The position numbers were made by a program, and so were the translations under genes. From the NCBI RefSeq assembly GCF_024266585.1, contig NZ_CP100647.1:2771001-2835000 (forward strand): DNA of 64,000 nucleotides, written 5' to 3'. Every line of letters starts with the position of its first letter. Position 1 is the stretch's first letter. Positions 26,434-35,080 of the stretch are shown in pieces. The notes beneath the pieces are model-generated. The model saw only the letters and a program-made list of their open reading frames with translations, did not search any database and was not told the origin of the DNA. Origin of the DNA: Xanthomonas sacchari (GTDB lineage Bacteria; Pseudomonadota; Gammaproteobacteria; Xanthomonadales; Xanthomonadaceae).

Positions 26434-27441
26434 ATGACCGACCTGCTTTCCCAAGACGAGATCGATGCCCTGCTGCATGGCGTCGACGCCGGCGTGGTGG
26501 ACACCGAGCCACCGCCGGCCGAGCCGGGCGAAGCGCGCAGCTACGACTTCTCCAGCCAGGACCGGATCATCCGTGGGCGCATGCCGACCCTGGAGATGGT
26601 CAACGAGCGCTTCGCGCGGCTGTGGCGGATCGGCCTGTTCAACCTGATCCGGCGCTCGGCCGACCTGTCGGTGCGCGGCATCGACCTGATCAAGTTCAAC
26701 GACTACATGCACTCGCTGTACGTGCCGAGCAACCTGAACCTGATCAAGTTCAAGCCGCTGCGCGGCACCGGCCTGATCGTGTTCGAGCCGACCCTGGTGT
26801 TCACCGTGGTCGACAACTTCTTCGGCGGCGACGGCCGCTACCCCACCCGCATCGAGGGCCGCGAGTTCACCCCGACCGAGATGCGGGTGATCCAGCTGAT
26901 GCTCAAGCAGACCTTCGCCGACCTGGCCGAGGCCTGGGCGCCGGTGATGGAAGTGGACTTCGAGTACCTCAATTCCGAGGTCAACCCGCACTTCGCCAAC
27001 ATCGTCACCCCGCGCGAGTACGTGGTGGTCAGCCGCTTCCACGTGGAGCTGGAAGGCGGCGGCGGCGAGATCCACGTGACCCTGCCGTATTCGATGCTCG
27101 AGCCGATCCGCGAACTGCTCGACGCCGGCATCCAGAGCGACCGCGTGGACCGCGACGAGAGCTGGAACATCATGCTGCGCGAGCAGTTGTTCGGCTCGGA
27201 GGTCACCATTTCCAGCGTGCTGGCGCAGAAGCAGATGAGCCTGCGCGAGCTGACCCGGCTGAAGATCGGCGACGTGCTGCCGATCGACCTGCCCAAGCAG
27301 GTGCCGCTGTGCGTGGAGAACATCCCGGTGTTCACCGGCGAGTTCGGCATTTCGCACGGCCAGAACGCGGTGAAGATCACCGCCACCCATCCCCCCGGCG
27401 CGCCGCGCCGCCGCCCCGCTCCACAGGAAGACCAGCCATGA
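26434..27441 (+). CDS. fliM: Flagellar motor switch protein FliM
   Basis: 335 residues. The N-terminal CheY-binding peptide is intact (LLSQDEIDALLHG). The CheC-like middle domain (FVPSNLNLIKFKPLRGTGL equivalent, GGDGRYPTRIEGREFTPTE) and the C-terminal SpoA domain (ISSVLAQKQMSLRELTRLKIGD) follow. It forms the C-ring wall and changes rotation when CheY-P binds. Four-base overlap with fliN. Confidence 0.97.
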   Translation: MTDLLSQDEIDALLHGVDAGVVDTEPPPAEPGEARSYDFSSQDRIIRGRMPTLEMVNERFARLWRIGLFNLIRRSADLSVRGIDLIKFNDYMHSLYVPSNLNLIKFKPLRGTGLIVFEPTLVFTVVDNFFGGDGRYPTRIEGREFTPTEMRVIQLMLKQTFADLAEAWAPVMEVDFEYLNSEVNPHFANIVTPREYVVVSRFHVELEGGGGEIHVTLPYSMLEPIRELLDAGIQSDRVDRDESWNIMLREQLFGSEVTISSVLAQKQMSLRELTRLKIGDVLPIDLPKQVPLCVENIPVFTGEFGISHGQNAVKITATHPPGAPRRRPAPQEDQP

Positions 27442-27776
27442 CCCAGACCGATCCCACCCAGCCGGCGCCGGCCCAGTTCGACAGCCTGCAGCCGGAGGCC
27501 ATGGCCGAGTCCAACGATCTGAACCTGGACGTGATCCTGGACGTGCCGATCACGCTGTCGCTGGAAGTCGGCCGCAGCCGCATTCCGATCCGCAACCTGC
27601 TGCAGCTCAACCAGGGCTCGGTGGTGGAACTGGAACGCGGCGCCGGCGAGCCGCTGGACGTGTACGTCAACGGCACCCTGATCGCGCACGGCGAAGTGGT
27701 GACCATCAACGACCGCTTCGGCGTGCGCCTGACCGACGTGGTCAGCCCCAGCGAGCGCATCCGGAGATTGCGGTGA
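27438..27776 (+). CDS. fliN: Flagellar motor switch protein FliN
   Basis: 112 residues, mostly one SpoA domain (LDVILDVPITLSLEVGRSRI, LNQGSVVELERGAGEPLDVYVNGTLIAHGEVV, then RFGVRLTDVVS). Builds the C-ring base and binds FliH. Start at 27438 overlaps the fliM stop. Confidence 0.97.
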   Translation: MTQTDPTQPAPAQFDSLQPEAMAESNDLNLDVILDVPITLSLEVGRSRIPIRNLLQLNQGSVVELERGAGEPLDVYVNGTLIAHGEVVTINDRFGVRLTDVVSPSERIRRLR

Positions 27777-28189
27777 GCCTGTTGCTCGCCGTCGCCACGC
27801 AGACCGCCAAGCACGGTGCGGGCGTCGGCAACGCGGCGCCGTCGGCGCCCAGCCTGCTCGGCGCGGTGTTCGCCCTGCTGCTGGTGCTGGGCCTGATCCT
27901 GGCCATGGCCTGGGTGCTCAAGCGCCTGCCCGGCAGCGGCTTCCGCCCGGCGCAGGGCCTGCGCGTGGTCGCCAGCCTGGCGGTCGGCGCCAAGGAGCGG
28001 GTGGTGGTGGTCGAGGTCAACGGCGAACAGTTGCTGCTCGGCGTGTCGCCCGGCGGGGTACGCACCTTGCATCAGCTGCCCGCGCCGCTGCCGCAGGCGC
28101 CCGCGCCGACCCTGCCCGCGATCAAGCCGTTCAAGCAGCTTCCCGATTTCGCCCAGCTTCTGGCGCAGAAGCTGCGCAAGGACAAATGA
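27773..28189 (+). CDS. fliO: Flagellar export apparatus protein FliO
   Basis: 138 residues: short N-terminus, one transmembrane helix (about 24-44, LLGAVFALLLVLGLILAMAW) and a cytosolic beta-rich domain (LRVVASLAVGAKERVVVVEVNGEQLLLGVSPGG). FliO assists FliP complex assembly. GTG start overlaps fliN by 4 bases. Confidence 0.93.
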   Translation: MSLLLAVATQTAKHGAGVGNAAPSAPSLLGAVFALLLVLGLILAMAWVLKRLPGSGFRPAQGLRVVASLAVGAKERVVVVEVNGEQLLLGVSPGGVRTLHQLPAPLPQAPAPTLPAIKPFKQLPDFAQLLAQKLRKDK

Positions 28190-28190
28190 C

Positions 28191-29021
28191 ATGCCGTTTT
28201 TCTGGAACCGCAACGCCCGCCGCCTGCGCCTGCTGCTGATCCTGCTGGCGCTGAGCCTGCTGCCCGCGTTCGCCTGGGCGCAGGCCGCCGCGGCACCGGC
28301 CGCCACGCCGACCGCGCAGAATCCGCAGAACGCCGCGCCCACCCTGCCCTCGCTGCCGCAGGTCAACGTCGGCAAGATCGGCGCGCAGCCGGTGAGCCTG
28401 CCGCTGCAGACGCTGCTGCTGATGACGGCCATCACCCTGCTGCCGTCGATGCTGCTGGTGCTGACCGCCTTCACCCGCATCACCATCGTGCTCGGCCTGC
28501 TGCGGCAGGCGCTGGGCACCGGCCAGACGCCGTCCAACCAGGTGTTGATGGGCCTGGCGCTGTTCCTGACCGCGCTGGTGATGATGCCGGTGTGGGAAAA
28601 GGCCTGGGGCCAGGGCATGAGCCCGTATCTCAACGGCCAGATCGATTTCCAGACCGCGTGGACGCTGACCACGCAGCCACTGCGCGCGTTCATGCTGGCG
28701 CAGGTGCGCGAGACCGACCTGATGACCTTCGCCGGCATGGCCGGCAACGGCACCTACAGCGGCCCGGACGCGGTGCCGTTCCAGGTACTGGTGGCCTCGT
28801 TCGTCACCAGCGAGCTGAAGACGGCGTTCGAGATCGGCTTTCTGATCTTCATTCCGTTCGTGATCATCGATCTGGTGGTCGCCAGCGTGCTGATGTCGAT
28901 GGGCATGATGATGATGTCGCCGATGCTGATCTCGGCGCCGTTCAAGATCCTGCTGTTCGTGCTGGTCGATGGCTGGGTGCTGACGGTCGGCACGCTGGCC
29001 GCCAGTTTCAACGGGGTCTGA
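28191..29021 (+). CDS. fliP: Flagellar type III export gate protein FliP
   Basis: 276 residues with a cleavable signal peptide (RRLRLLLILLALSLLPAFAWAQA), a Pro/Ala linker and four transmembrane helices. Family signatures are visible (LTAFTRITIVLGLLRQALG; FIPFVIIDLVVASVLMSMGMMM). FliP forms the pentameric core of the export gate with FliQ and FliR. Confidence 0.97.
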   Translation: MPFFWNRNARRLRLLLILLALSLLPAFAWAQAAAAPAATPTAQNPQNAAPTLPSLPQVNVGKIGAQPVSLPLQTLLLMTAITLLPSMLLVLTAFTRITIVLGLLRQALGTGQTPSNQVLMGLALFLTALVMMPVWEKAWGQGMSPYLNGQIDFQTAWTLTTQPLRAFMLAQVRETDLMTFAGMAGNGTYSGPDAVPFQVLVASFVTSELKTAFEIGFLIFIPFVIIDLVVASVLMSMGMMMMSPMLISAPFKILLFVLVDGWVLTVGTLAASFNGV

Positions 29022-29025
29022 GGCG

Positions 29026-29295
29026 ATGAGTCCGGAACTGGCGTTGACCGAGCTGCGTGGCGGGCTGATCACGGTGTTGTGGGTGGCCGGGCCGTTGTTG
29101 CTGGCGATGCTGGCGGTGGGTGTGGTGATCGGTGTGTTCCAGGCGGCGACGCAGCTCAATGAGCCGACGATCGCGTTCATCGCGAAGGTGGTGGCGTTGA
29201 CGGCGATGTTGTTCGCGACGGGCAGCATGCTGCTGGCGCACCTGGTGGAGTACACGACGATGCTGTTTCAGCGTATTCCGCATTTGATTGGGTAG
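29026..29295 (+). CDS. fliQ: Flagellar export gate protein FliQ
   Basis: 89 residues, two transmembrane helices (VLWVAGPLLLAMLAVGVVIGVF, FIAKVVALTAMLFATGSML) with the family QAATQLNEPTI loop. Third-position codon use shifts towards G and T here relative to fliP, as in the start of fliR. A 631-base gap follows instead of the usual direct junction with fliR. Confidence 0.96.
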   Translation: MSPELALTELRGGLITVLWVAGPLLLAMLAVGVVIGVFQAATQLNEPTIAFIAKVVALTAMLFATGSMLLAHLVEYTTMLFQRIPHLIG

Positions 29296-29926
29296 CGGGG
29301 ATGGCTGCGCCTGCTGCCCTGATCGCTCCCTGTGTAGTGGATGCCTCTTCTGCTCGCTTTTCTAGGTTTGGAGAGCAACAGCTAGAGCTTTCGCCTGGCG
29401 GCGAGTTACTTTTCTTTGCTTGTGCAAAGAAAAGTAACCAAAAGAAAGCACACCCCGCCGCAGCGCCCGCTACGCGGGTCCGCTCCGCTGACGGGATTTT
29501 CGGACGGGGCTTGTCTGCTTCGCAGCCAAGTCCGGGGCAGTCGCCTCGCGGCGCCTGCCCGCCCGCCGGGGCGAAGCAGTGCTTCGCCTTTTCCCGGCGA
29601 GCCCTGCCCCGGCCGAAAACGGCGCACGTCCCTGTGCGCCGCCCCCCTGCGGGGGGTTTGACCCGCCAGCTCCGCCGCTGCGGAGGGGACCCGGTGGATC
29701 AAGAGCGAAACAACAGCAACAGCAAAAACAATCCCAACAGCAACAGCAACAGCAACGGCAACAGCAACGGCAATAGTTGCAGCCATGGGGGCGTTGGCTT
29801 GGGTATCGAGCGTGCGGTGTCTGCGATTGTTCGCATGGTCGCCGGTCGGTCTTTGGCTGCAGGCCGCTCGCCTAGCGCGGTTGGTGCTCACCGCTCCTTT
29901 GTAATGCCTACCGGGGTCTCGGGCTG
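29296..29926. repeat. Repeat-rich insertion between fliQ and fliR
   Basis: 631 bases with no supportable gene. It contains a perfect 15-base inverted repeat (GTTACTTTTCTTTGC at 29405-29419 and its complement at 29424-29438, 4-base loop), a GC-rich middle with GGCGAAGC-type inverted repeats, and a CAACAG-type microsatellite at about 29707-29776. An open frame runs through it on the + strand, but its composition is that of the repeat. The style is that of dispersed Xanthomonas intergenic elements (recognition from memory). Confidence 0.65.
29405..29438. repeat. Perfect inverted repeat (15-base arms)
   Basis: Arms GTTACTTTTCTTTGC and GCAAAGAAAAGTAAC with loop TTGT. No T-run follows, so it is not a standard terminator. 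It could be the folding core of the repeat element or an mRNA processing site. Confidence 0.85.
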
Positions 29927-30718
29927 ATGGATGCCGCCACGCAAATGGTGGTCGATGGGTCGCGGGCGTTCGCGATGGTCGGGGCGATTCTGTGGACCAT
30001 GCTGCGGATCGGGGCGATGCTGACAGTGATGCCGATGGTGGGGACCAAGGCGGTGCCGGGGCGGGTGCGGGTGATCCTGGCCGGGACGCTGGCGATGGCG
30101 CTGGCGCCGTTGCTGCCGCCGGTGCCGGACTGGGATGGGTTCAATGCCGCGGTGGTGCTCAGCGTGGCGCGGGAGCTGGCGGTGGGGGCCAGCATGGGCT
30201 TCATGCTGCGGCTGATCTTCGAGGCCGGAGCGATGGCCGGGGAACTGGTCTCGCAGAGCACCGGCCTGGGGTTCGCGCAGATGGCCGATCCGTTGCGCGG
30301 GGTCAACTCCCCGGTGATCGGCCAGTGGTTCTATCTGGCCTTCGGGATGATGTTCTTCACCGCCAACGGGCATCTGGCGGTGGTGTCGCTGCTGGTGGAC
30401 AGCTACAAGGCGCTGCCGATCGGCACCGCCCTGCCCGATGCGCAGGCCATGGCCTCGGTGGCGCCGAACTTCTTCATGAGCATCATGCGCGGCGCGGTGA
30501 CGCTGGCGCTGCCGGTGATGGTGGCGATGATGGCGGTGAACCTGGCCTTCGGCGCGCTCGCCAAGGCCGCGCCGTCGCTGAACCCGATCCAGCTCGGCCT
30601 GCCGGTGGCGGTGGTGCTGGGCCTGGCGCTGCTGGCGGTGCTGGTCGGCGAGATGGGGCCGCCGGTGCAGCGCCTGTTCGACGCCGCCTTCGACGCCGCG
30701 CGCGCGCTCACCGCATAG
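29927..30718 (+). CDS. fliR: Flagellar export gate protein FliR
   Basis: 263 residues, six hydrophobic segments, with FliR patterns (WTMLRIGAMLTVMPMVG; MGFMLRLIFEAGAMAGELVSQSTGLGFA; GQWFYLAFGMMFFTANGHL). FliR completes the FliPQR export gate. The ATG at 29927 has no clear Shine-Dalgarno, and the gene is separated from fliQ by a repeat, so it needs read-through or its own weak promoter. Confidence 0.96.
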   Translation: MDAATQMVVDGSRAFAMVGAILWTMLRIGAMLTVMPMVGTKAVPGRVRVILAGTLAMALAPLLPPVPDWDGFNAAVVLSVARELAVGASMGFMLRLIFEAGAMAGELVSQSTGLGFAQMADPLRGVNSPVIGQWFYLAFGMMFFTANGHLAVVSLLVDSYKALPIGTALPDAQAMASVAPNFFMSIMRGAVTLALPVMVAMMAVNLAFGALAKAAPSLNPIQLGLPVAVVLGLALLAVLVGEMGPPVQRLFDAAFDAARALTA

Positions 30719-30725
30719 CCGGCGC

Positions 30726-30753
30726 TCAAGCTAAGCTGCGACGCGGCCGATAC
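30726..30753 (+). promoter_or_regulatory. Possible FliA promoter of the GGDEF gene
   Basis: TCAA at 30726-30729 and GCCGATAC at 30746-30753 with a 16-base spacer. The arrangement is the same as the candidate before fliS, including shared bases just ahead of the -10 box. About 187 bases before the chosen ATG. Confidence 0.35.
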
Positions 30754-30939
30754 CGGCAGCATGCCATCGGTGTGACGCCAGGATGAGCGCCGGCGACGCC
30801 GGCCGTCCTTACACTGCCGATCGCCCCTGTCCGTCCCTTCCTTCGCCGTCCGCGCACGCCATGCCCCATCGCCCGCCAGCGCCCGCTCGTGCCTGCCATC
30901 GCCGTGTCCCACGGCGGCGTCGCGGCGGCTGAGCGGCGC

Positions 30940-33840
30940 ATGCGTACGTTGCGGGGTCGATGCCTGCGCTGGCCACTGTGGCTGCTGCTGTCGGCCCTGA
31001 CCTGCAGCGGGGCCGCGCAGGCCCAGGTGATTCCGTTGCGGCACTACGCGCAGGACCAGGGCCTGCTCGGCCTCGCCGACACCTGCCTGCTGCAGCGTCG
31101 CGACGGCAGCCTGCTGGTGTGCAGCGAGAGCGGCCTGTACGCGTTCAACGGCGATCAGTTCCAGCAGTTGCCGCTGGAGGGCCGCGGCGGCCACTACATC
31201 TCCGACGCGGCCGAGGACGCCGCGCAGCGCCTGTGGGTGGCGACCTTCGATGCGATCTACGTCGGCGACGGCGCTCCGGCACGGTGGATTCCGCTTGAGC
31301 ACAGCAGCCTGCCTTCGCAGCGCCGGCTGAACCGCCCGCGCCTGGCCACGCCGGCCTGGGGCACGGTGGTGCTCGACGAGCACCGGGTCCTGCGCGCGGT
31401 GCGCAAGGCCGACGGAAAGGGATGGCAGCTGCAGCCCCTGTTCGATGCGGCGACGCTGGCGCGGCAGCCGGAACTGGCCGATGTCCACGACCTGTTCGTG
31501 GCCGACGACACCCTGTGGCTGGGCTGCGCCAAGGCCTTGTGCCGGGTCGATGCCGATGGCCGCGCCACCCGCTACGACCAGGCCGATGGCCTGCCGCCCG
31601 AGTTCTGGCGCAATGCGGTCCGCGACAACGACGGCGCCCTGTGGGTCGTCGGCAACCGCACGGTGATGCGGCGACCGGCCGGCACGACGCGCTTCCAGGA
31701 CCAGACCCCGCCGGGCCTGGACGGACCGGCCCTAGTGACCTTGCGCACGCCGATCCTGCTCGACCCGCAGGGCCGCGTGCTGGTGCGCACCAACCAGGGC
31801 CTGGCGCGCTGGGAGCACGGCCGCTGGCGCAGCTTCGACGGCCGCCACGGCCTGCCCGAGGGCAACATCGTCGCGATGCACTTCGATCAGGCCGGCGACC
31901 TGTGGCTGAGCATGGACGGCGAAGGCGTGCTGCGCTGGAACGGCTATGGCTGGATCGAGAACTGGGACGTGTCGCAGGGCATCAGCCGGGCGCCGACCTG
32001 GAGCATCCAGCGCACCCAGCGCGGCGACCTGCTGGTCGGCAACGAGGGCGGCGTCGATCGGCTGCGCGAGGACGGCCGCTTCGAGCGCTGGGCCAGCGAC
32101 AACGGCACCCAGATGATCGGCTTGCAACGCGCCGCGGACGGCACGCTGTGGAGCATCGGGTCGGTCGGCATGCTGCGCCGCTACGACGCGCAGGGCCGGC
32201 TGCTGCGCGCCTACCCGCCGCTGGACGGCATCGCCAAGCAGTTGTTCGTGGATGCGCGCGGCCGGGTCTGGATCCTGACCAACCGCGGCGTCTACCTGCT
32301 GGCGCAGGCCGACGCCGACGCGGTGCCGGAGCCGGTGCGGGCGCTGCCGGGCGGCGAGTATTCGGACATCCAGCAGCGCCACGACGGCAGCGTGCTGGTG
32401 GTGGGCATGACCGGCGTGTTCCGCCTGCGCGGCGAGACCTGGACGCCGATCCGGCTGACGCTGGACGGCGCGCCGGCGCAGCCGGTGCTCAGCAAGCTGC
32501 TGGTCCTGGACGACGGCCAGGCCTGGGCCAGCCTGTACGGCCCTGGCGTCTGGCAAGGCCGGCTCGATGGCGACACCCTGCACCTGCAGCCGGCCGATGC
32601 GCAATTGAGCGACCTGCAGCTCTACAGCCTGCGCCGCACCCGCAACGGCTGGATCTGGATCTGCCACAACCAGGGTGTGGACGTGTACGACGGACGCGCC
32701 TGGTCGCGGCTGACCCAGGCGCAGGGCCTGCTCTGGAACGACATGTCCGAATCGGCTTTCCTGGAGGACAACGACGGCTCGGTGTGGCTCGGCAGCAGCC
32801 GCGGCGTCACCCACCTGCTGGACCCGGCGCGGCTGTTTCCGACGCAGGCGCCGCGGCTGGCGCTGCAGGAGTTCAGCCGCGGCGGCGTGCCCATCGCCGC
32901 GGGCGCGCGCCTGCGCTGGAGCGAAGATCCGTTGCACATCGCGGTCGGGGCCCCGGACCTGTACGACGAACGCAACCGCATCAGCTTCCGCTACCGCTTC
33001 GAGGGCGCGCATACGCGCTGGCTGCACACGCCCAATTTCGAGTTCGAGCAACCGCCGCTGGCGCCGGGCAGCTACGTGCTGGAGATCCAGTTGCTGGATG
33101 CCTACCGGCGCCGCGCCTCGGCCCCGCTGCGGGTGGCGTTCTCGGTGGCGCCGGTGTGGTGGCGCAGCCAGCCGATGCTGGCGCTGTACCTGCTGCTCGG
33201 CGGCGGCCTGGCGGTGGCGCTGCTGCATTGGCGCGAACGTCGCCTGTACCAGCGCCAGCGCGAACTGGCCGACCTGGTGGCGCGGCGCACAGAGGAACTG
33301 GAGCACGACAAGCGCGAACTGGAGATCGCCCGCGCCGCACTGGCGGTGAAGGCCTCGCACGACGCCCTCACCGGCCTGCTCAACCGCGCCGGCATCCTCG
33401 AGGCGCTGGCGGCGCAGATGCGCCGCTGCGGGGCGGACCAGATCCCGCTGGCTGTGGCGATGATCGACCTGGACCACTTCAAGCGGATCAACGACGAACA
33501 CGGCCATCTGGTCGGCGATGCGGTGCTGATCGAGGTGGCGCGGCGCCTGAATGCCAACCTGCGCGACGCCGACCTGGTCGGCCGCTACGGCGGCGAGGAG
33601 CTGCTGGCGGTGCTGCCGGGGTTGCCGCCGAGCTGCGGCGAGCGGCTGCAGGCCCTGCGCGCCACCATCGCCGGCCAGCCGCTGCGCATCGGCGAGCGGC
33701 AGCTGGCGATCACCGCCTCGATCGGCGTGGCCTGGTACCAGCCCGGCGAGCCGCTGCAGCACCTGCTGGCGCGGGCCGACGCGGCGCTGTACCAGGCCAA
33801 GCACCTGGGCCGCGACCGGGTGGAGCTGCAGCCGGCCTAG
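30940..33840 (+). CDS. Two-component-propeller diguanylate cyclase
   Basis: 966 residues. A signal peptide (about 1-30, ending SGAAQAQ) leads to a periplasmic seven-bladed-type propeller built of regulator-propeller repeats (GLPEGNIVAMHFDQAGDLWLS, DNDGSVWLGSSRGVTHL), a Y_Y_Y domain, a transmembrane helix (about 745-765, LALYLLLGGGLAVALLHW), a coiled coil and a GGDEF domain. The active site is GGEEL (about 884-888) and the inhibitory I-site RDAD lies just ahead. It should make c-di-GMP on an external signal. The ATG at 30940 starts the signal peptide; an upstream GTG at 30889 would add 17 unlikely residues. No EAL domain. Confidence 0.9.
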   Translation: MRTLRGRCLRWPLWLLLSALTCSGAAQAQVIPLRHYAQDQGLLGLADTCLLQRRDGSLLVCSESGLYAFNGDQFQQLPLEGRGGHYISDAAEDAAQRLWVATFDAIYVGDGAPARWIPLEHSSLPSQRRLNRPRLATPAWGTVVLDEHRVLRAVRKADGKGWQLQPLFDAATLARQPELADVHDLFVADDTLWLGCAKALCRVDADGRATRYDQADGLPPEFWRNAVRDNDGALWVVGNRTVMRRPAGTTRFQDQTPPGLDGPALVTLRTPILLDPQGRVLVRTNQGLARWEHGRWRSFDGRHGLPEGNIVAMHFDQAGDLWLSMDGEGVLRWNGYGWIENWDVSQGISRAPTWSIQRTQRGDLLVGNEGGVDRLREDGRFERWASDNGTQMIGLQRAADGTLWSIGSVGMLRRYDAQGRLLRAYPPLDGIAKQLFVDARGRVWILTNRGVYLLAQADADAVPEPVRALPGGEYSDIQQRHDGSVLVVGMTGVFRLRGETWTPIRLTLDGAPAQPVLSKLLVLDDGQAWASLYGPGVWQGRLDGDTLHLQPADAQLSDLQLYSLRRTRNGWIWICHNQGVDVYDGRAWSRLTQAQGLLWNDMSESAFLEDNDGSVWLGSSRGVTHLLDPARLFPTQAPRLALQEFSRGGVPIAAGARLRWSEDPLHIAVGAPDLYDERNRISFRYRFEGAHTRWLHTPNFEFEQPPLAPGSYVLEIQLLDAYRRRASAPLRVAFSVAPVWWRSQPMLALYLLLGGGLAVALLHWRERRLYQRQRELADLVARRTEELEHDKRELEIARAALAVKASHDALTGLLNRAGILEALAAQMRRCGADQIPLAVAMIDLDHFKRINDEHGHLVGDAVLIEVARRLNANLRDADLVGRYGGEELLAVLPGLPPSCGERLQALRATIAGQPLRIGERQLAITASIGVAWYQPGEPLQHLLARADAALYQAKHLGRDRVELQPA

Positions 33841-33896
33841 CCGCCGCCGCGGTCGGAGGCGCCCCCCGGCAGCGCCGGGGCAAGCGCGGCACGGGA

Positions 33897-33913
33897 CCGG
33901 CACGGTCCTTGCA
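33897..33913 (+). promoter_or_regulatory. Sigma-54 promoter of the flhB operon
   Basis: CCGGCACGGTCCTTGCA keeps GGCACGG and TTGCA at exact -24/-12 spacing. Predicted start near 33923, leader about 27 bases. Confidence 0.75.
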
Positions 33914-33949
33914 GCGCGCAGGGTCGATCCTGGCCGAGCGCATCCCCCG

Positions 33950-35080
33950 ATGTCCGAGAGCGAAGAAGGCGCAGAGCGCACAGAACAGCCCACAGACAAA
34001 CGCCTGCGCGAAGCCCGCGAACAGGGCAATGTCCCGCATTCGCGCGAGCTGGCGACGGCCGCGGTGTTCAGCGCCGGCGTCTTCGCCCTGATGGGCCTGT
34101 CCACCTCGCTGACCGCCGGCGCCGTGGCCTGGCTGAAGCAAGCGCTGCGCCCGGACCTGTCGATGCGCCAGCATCCGGAGGCCATGTTCGGCCATTTCGG
34201 CGACCTGCTGCTGAACCTGCTCTGGGTGGTGCTGCCGCTGGTCGGCATCTGCCTGGCGGCCAGCTTTGCCGCGCCGGTGCTGATGGGCACCCTGCGCTTC
34301 TCCGGCCAGGCGCTGATCCCCAAGTTCGACCGTCTCAATCCGATGGCCGGGCTGAGCAGGATGTACGGTGCCGAGACCCTGGCCGAACTGCTGAAGTCGA
34401 TTCTGCGCATGGGCTTCGTCGGCGGCGCCGCGGTGCTGTGCCTGTGGGGGAGCGTCGACTTCCTGCGCGGCTTGCTGCTGCAGCCGCTGGAGCAGGCCAT
34501 CGGCCACGGCCTGGGCTTCACCCTGCGGCTGCTGCTGTACACCGCCGGCGCGCTGGCGCTGCTGGCCGCGATCGACGCGCCCTATCAGAAGTGGAATTAC
34601 ATCCGCAAATTGAAGATGACCCGGGAGGAAGTGCGCCGGGAAATGAAGGAAAGCGACGGCAGCCCAGAGGTCAAGGGCCGCATCCGCCAGATGCAGATGC
34701 AGATGTCGCAGAGGCGGATGATGGAAGCGGTGCCCAAGGCCGACGTGGTGGTGGTCAACCCCACCCACTACGCGGTGGCGCTGAAGTACGAGAGCGGGCG
34801 CATGCGCGCGCCCACCGTGGTCGCCAAGGGCGTGGACGAGATCGCCTTCCGCATCCGCGAGGTCGGCGAGCAGCACCGGGTGGCGGTGATCTCGGCGCCG
34901 CCTTTGGCACGCGCCTTGTATAGGGAAGGCCAACTCGGCAAGGAAATTCCCGTGAGACTGTATTCGGCGGTGGCGCAGGTCCTCTCGTACGTCTACCAGC
35001 TGCGCGCCTGGCGCAGCGGGCCGATGCCGCCGTTGCCGCCGCTGGAGGTGGATGAATTCGCCCCGGGGAGCCAGCCATGA
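33950..35080 (+). CDS. flhB: Flagellar export switch protein FlhB
   Basis: 376 residues. N-terminal EGAERTEQPTDKRLREAREQG signature, four transmembrane helices, then the cytosolic domain with the autocleavage motif NPTH (VVVNPTHYAVALKY). FlhB switches export from hook to filament substrates with FliK. The ATG at 33950 gives the family N-terminus. It overlaps flhA by 4 bases. Confidence 0.97.
   Translation: MSESEEGAERTEQPTDKRLREAREQGNVPHSRELATAAVFSAGVFALMGLSTSLTAGAVAWLKQALRPDLSMRQHPEAMFGHFGDLLLNLLWVVLPLVGICLAASFAAPVLMGTLRFSGQALIPKFDRLNPMAGLSRMYGAETLAELLKSILRMGFVGGAAVLCLWGSVDFLRGLLLQPLEQAIGHGLGFTLRLLLYTAGALALLAAIDAPYQKWNYIRKLKMTREEVRREMKESDGSPEVKGRIRQMQMQMSQRRMMEAVPKADVVVVNPTHYAVALKYESGRMRAPTVVAKGVDEIAFRIREVGEQHRVAVISAPPLARALYREGQLGKEIPVRLYSAVAQVLSYVYQLRAWRSGPMPPLPPLEVDEFAPGSQP

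Noticed and set aside
29301-29927. 208-codon + frame through the fliQ-fliR gap
   Set aside because: Covers the repeat element and microsatellite (poly Asn/Ser), no RBS, no family; not a gene.
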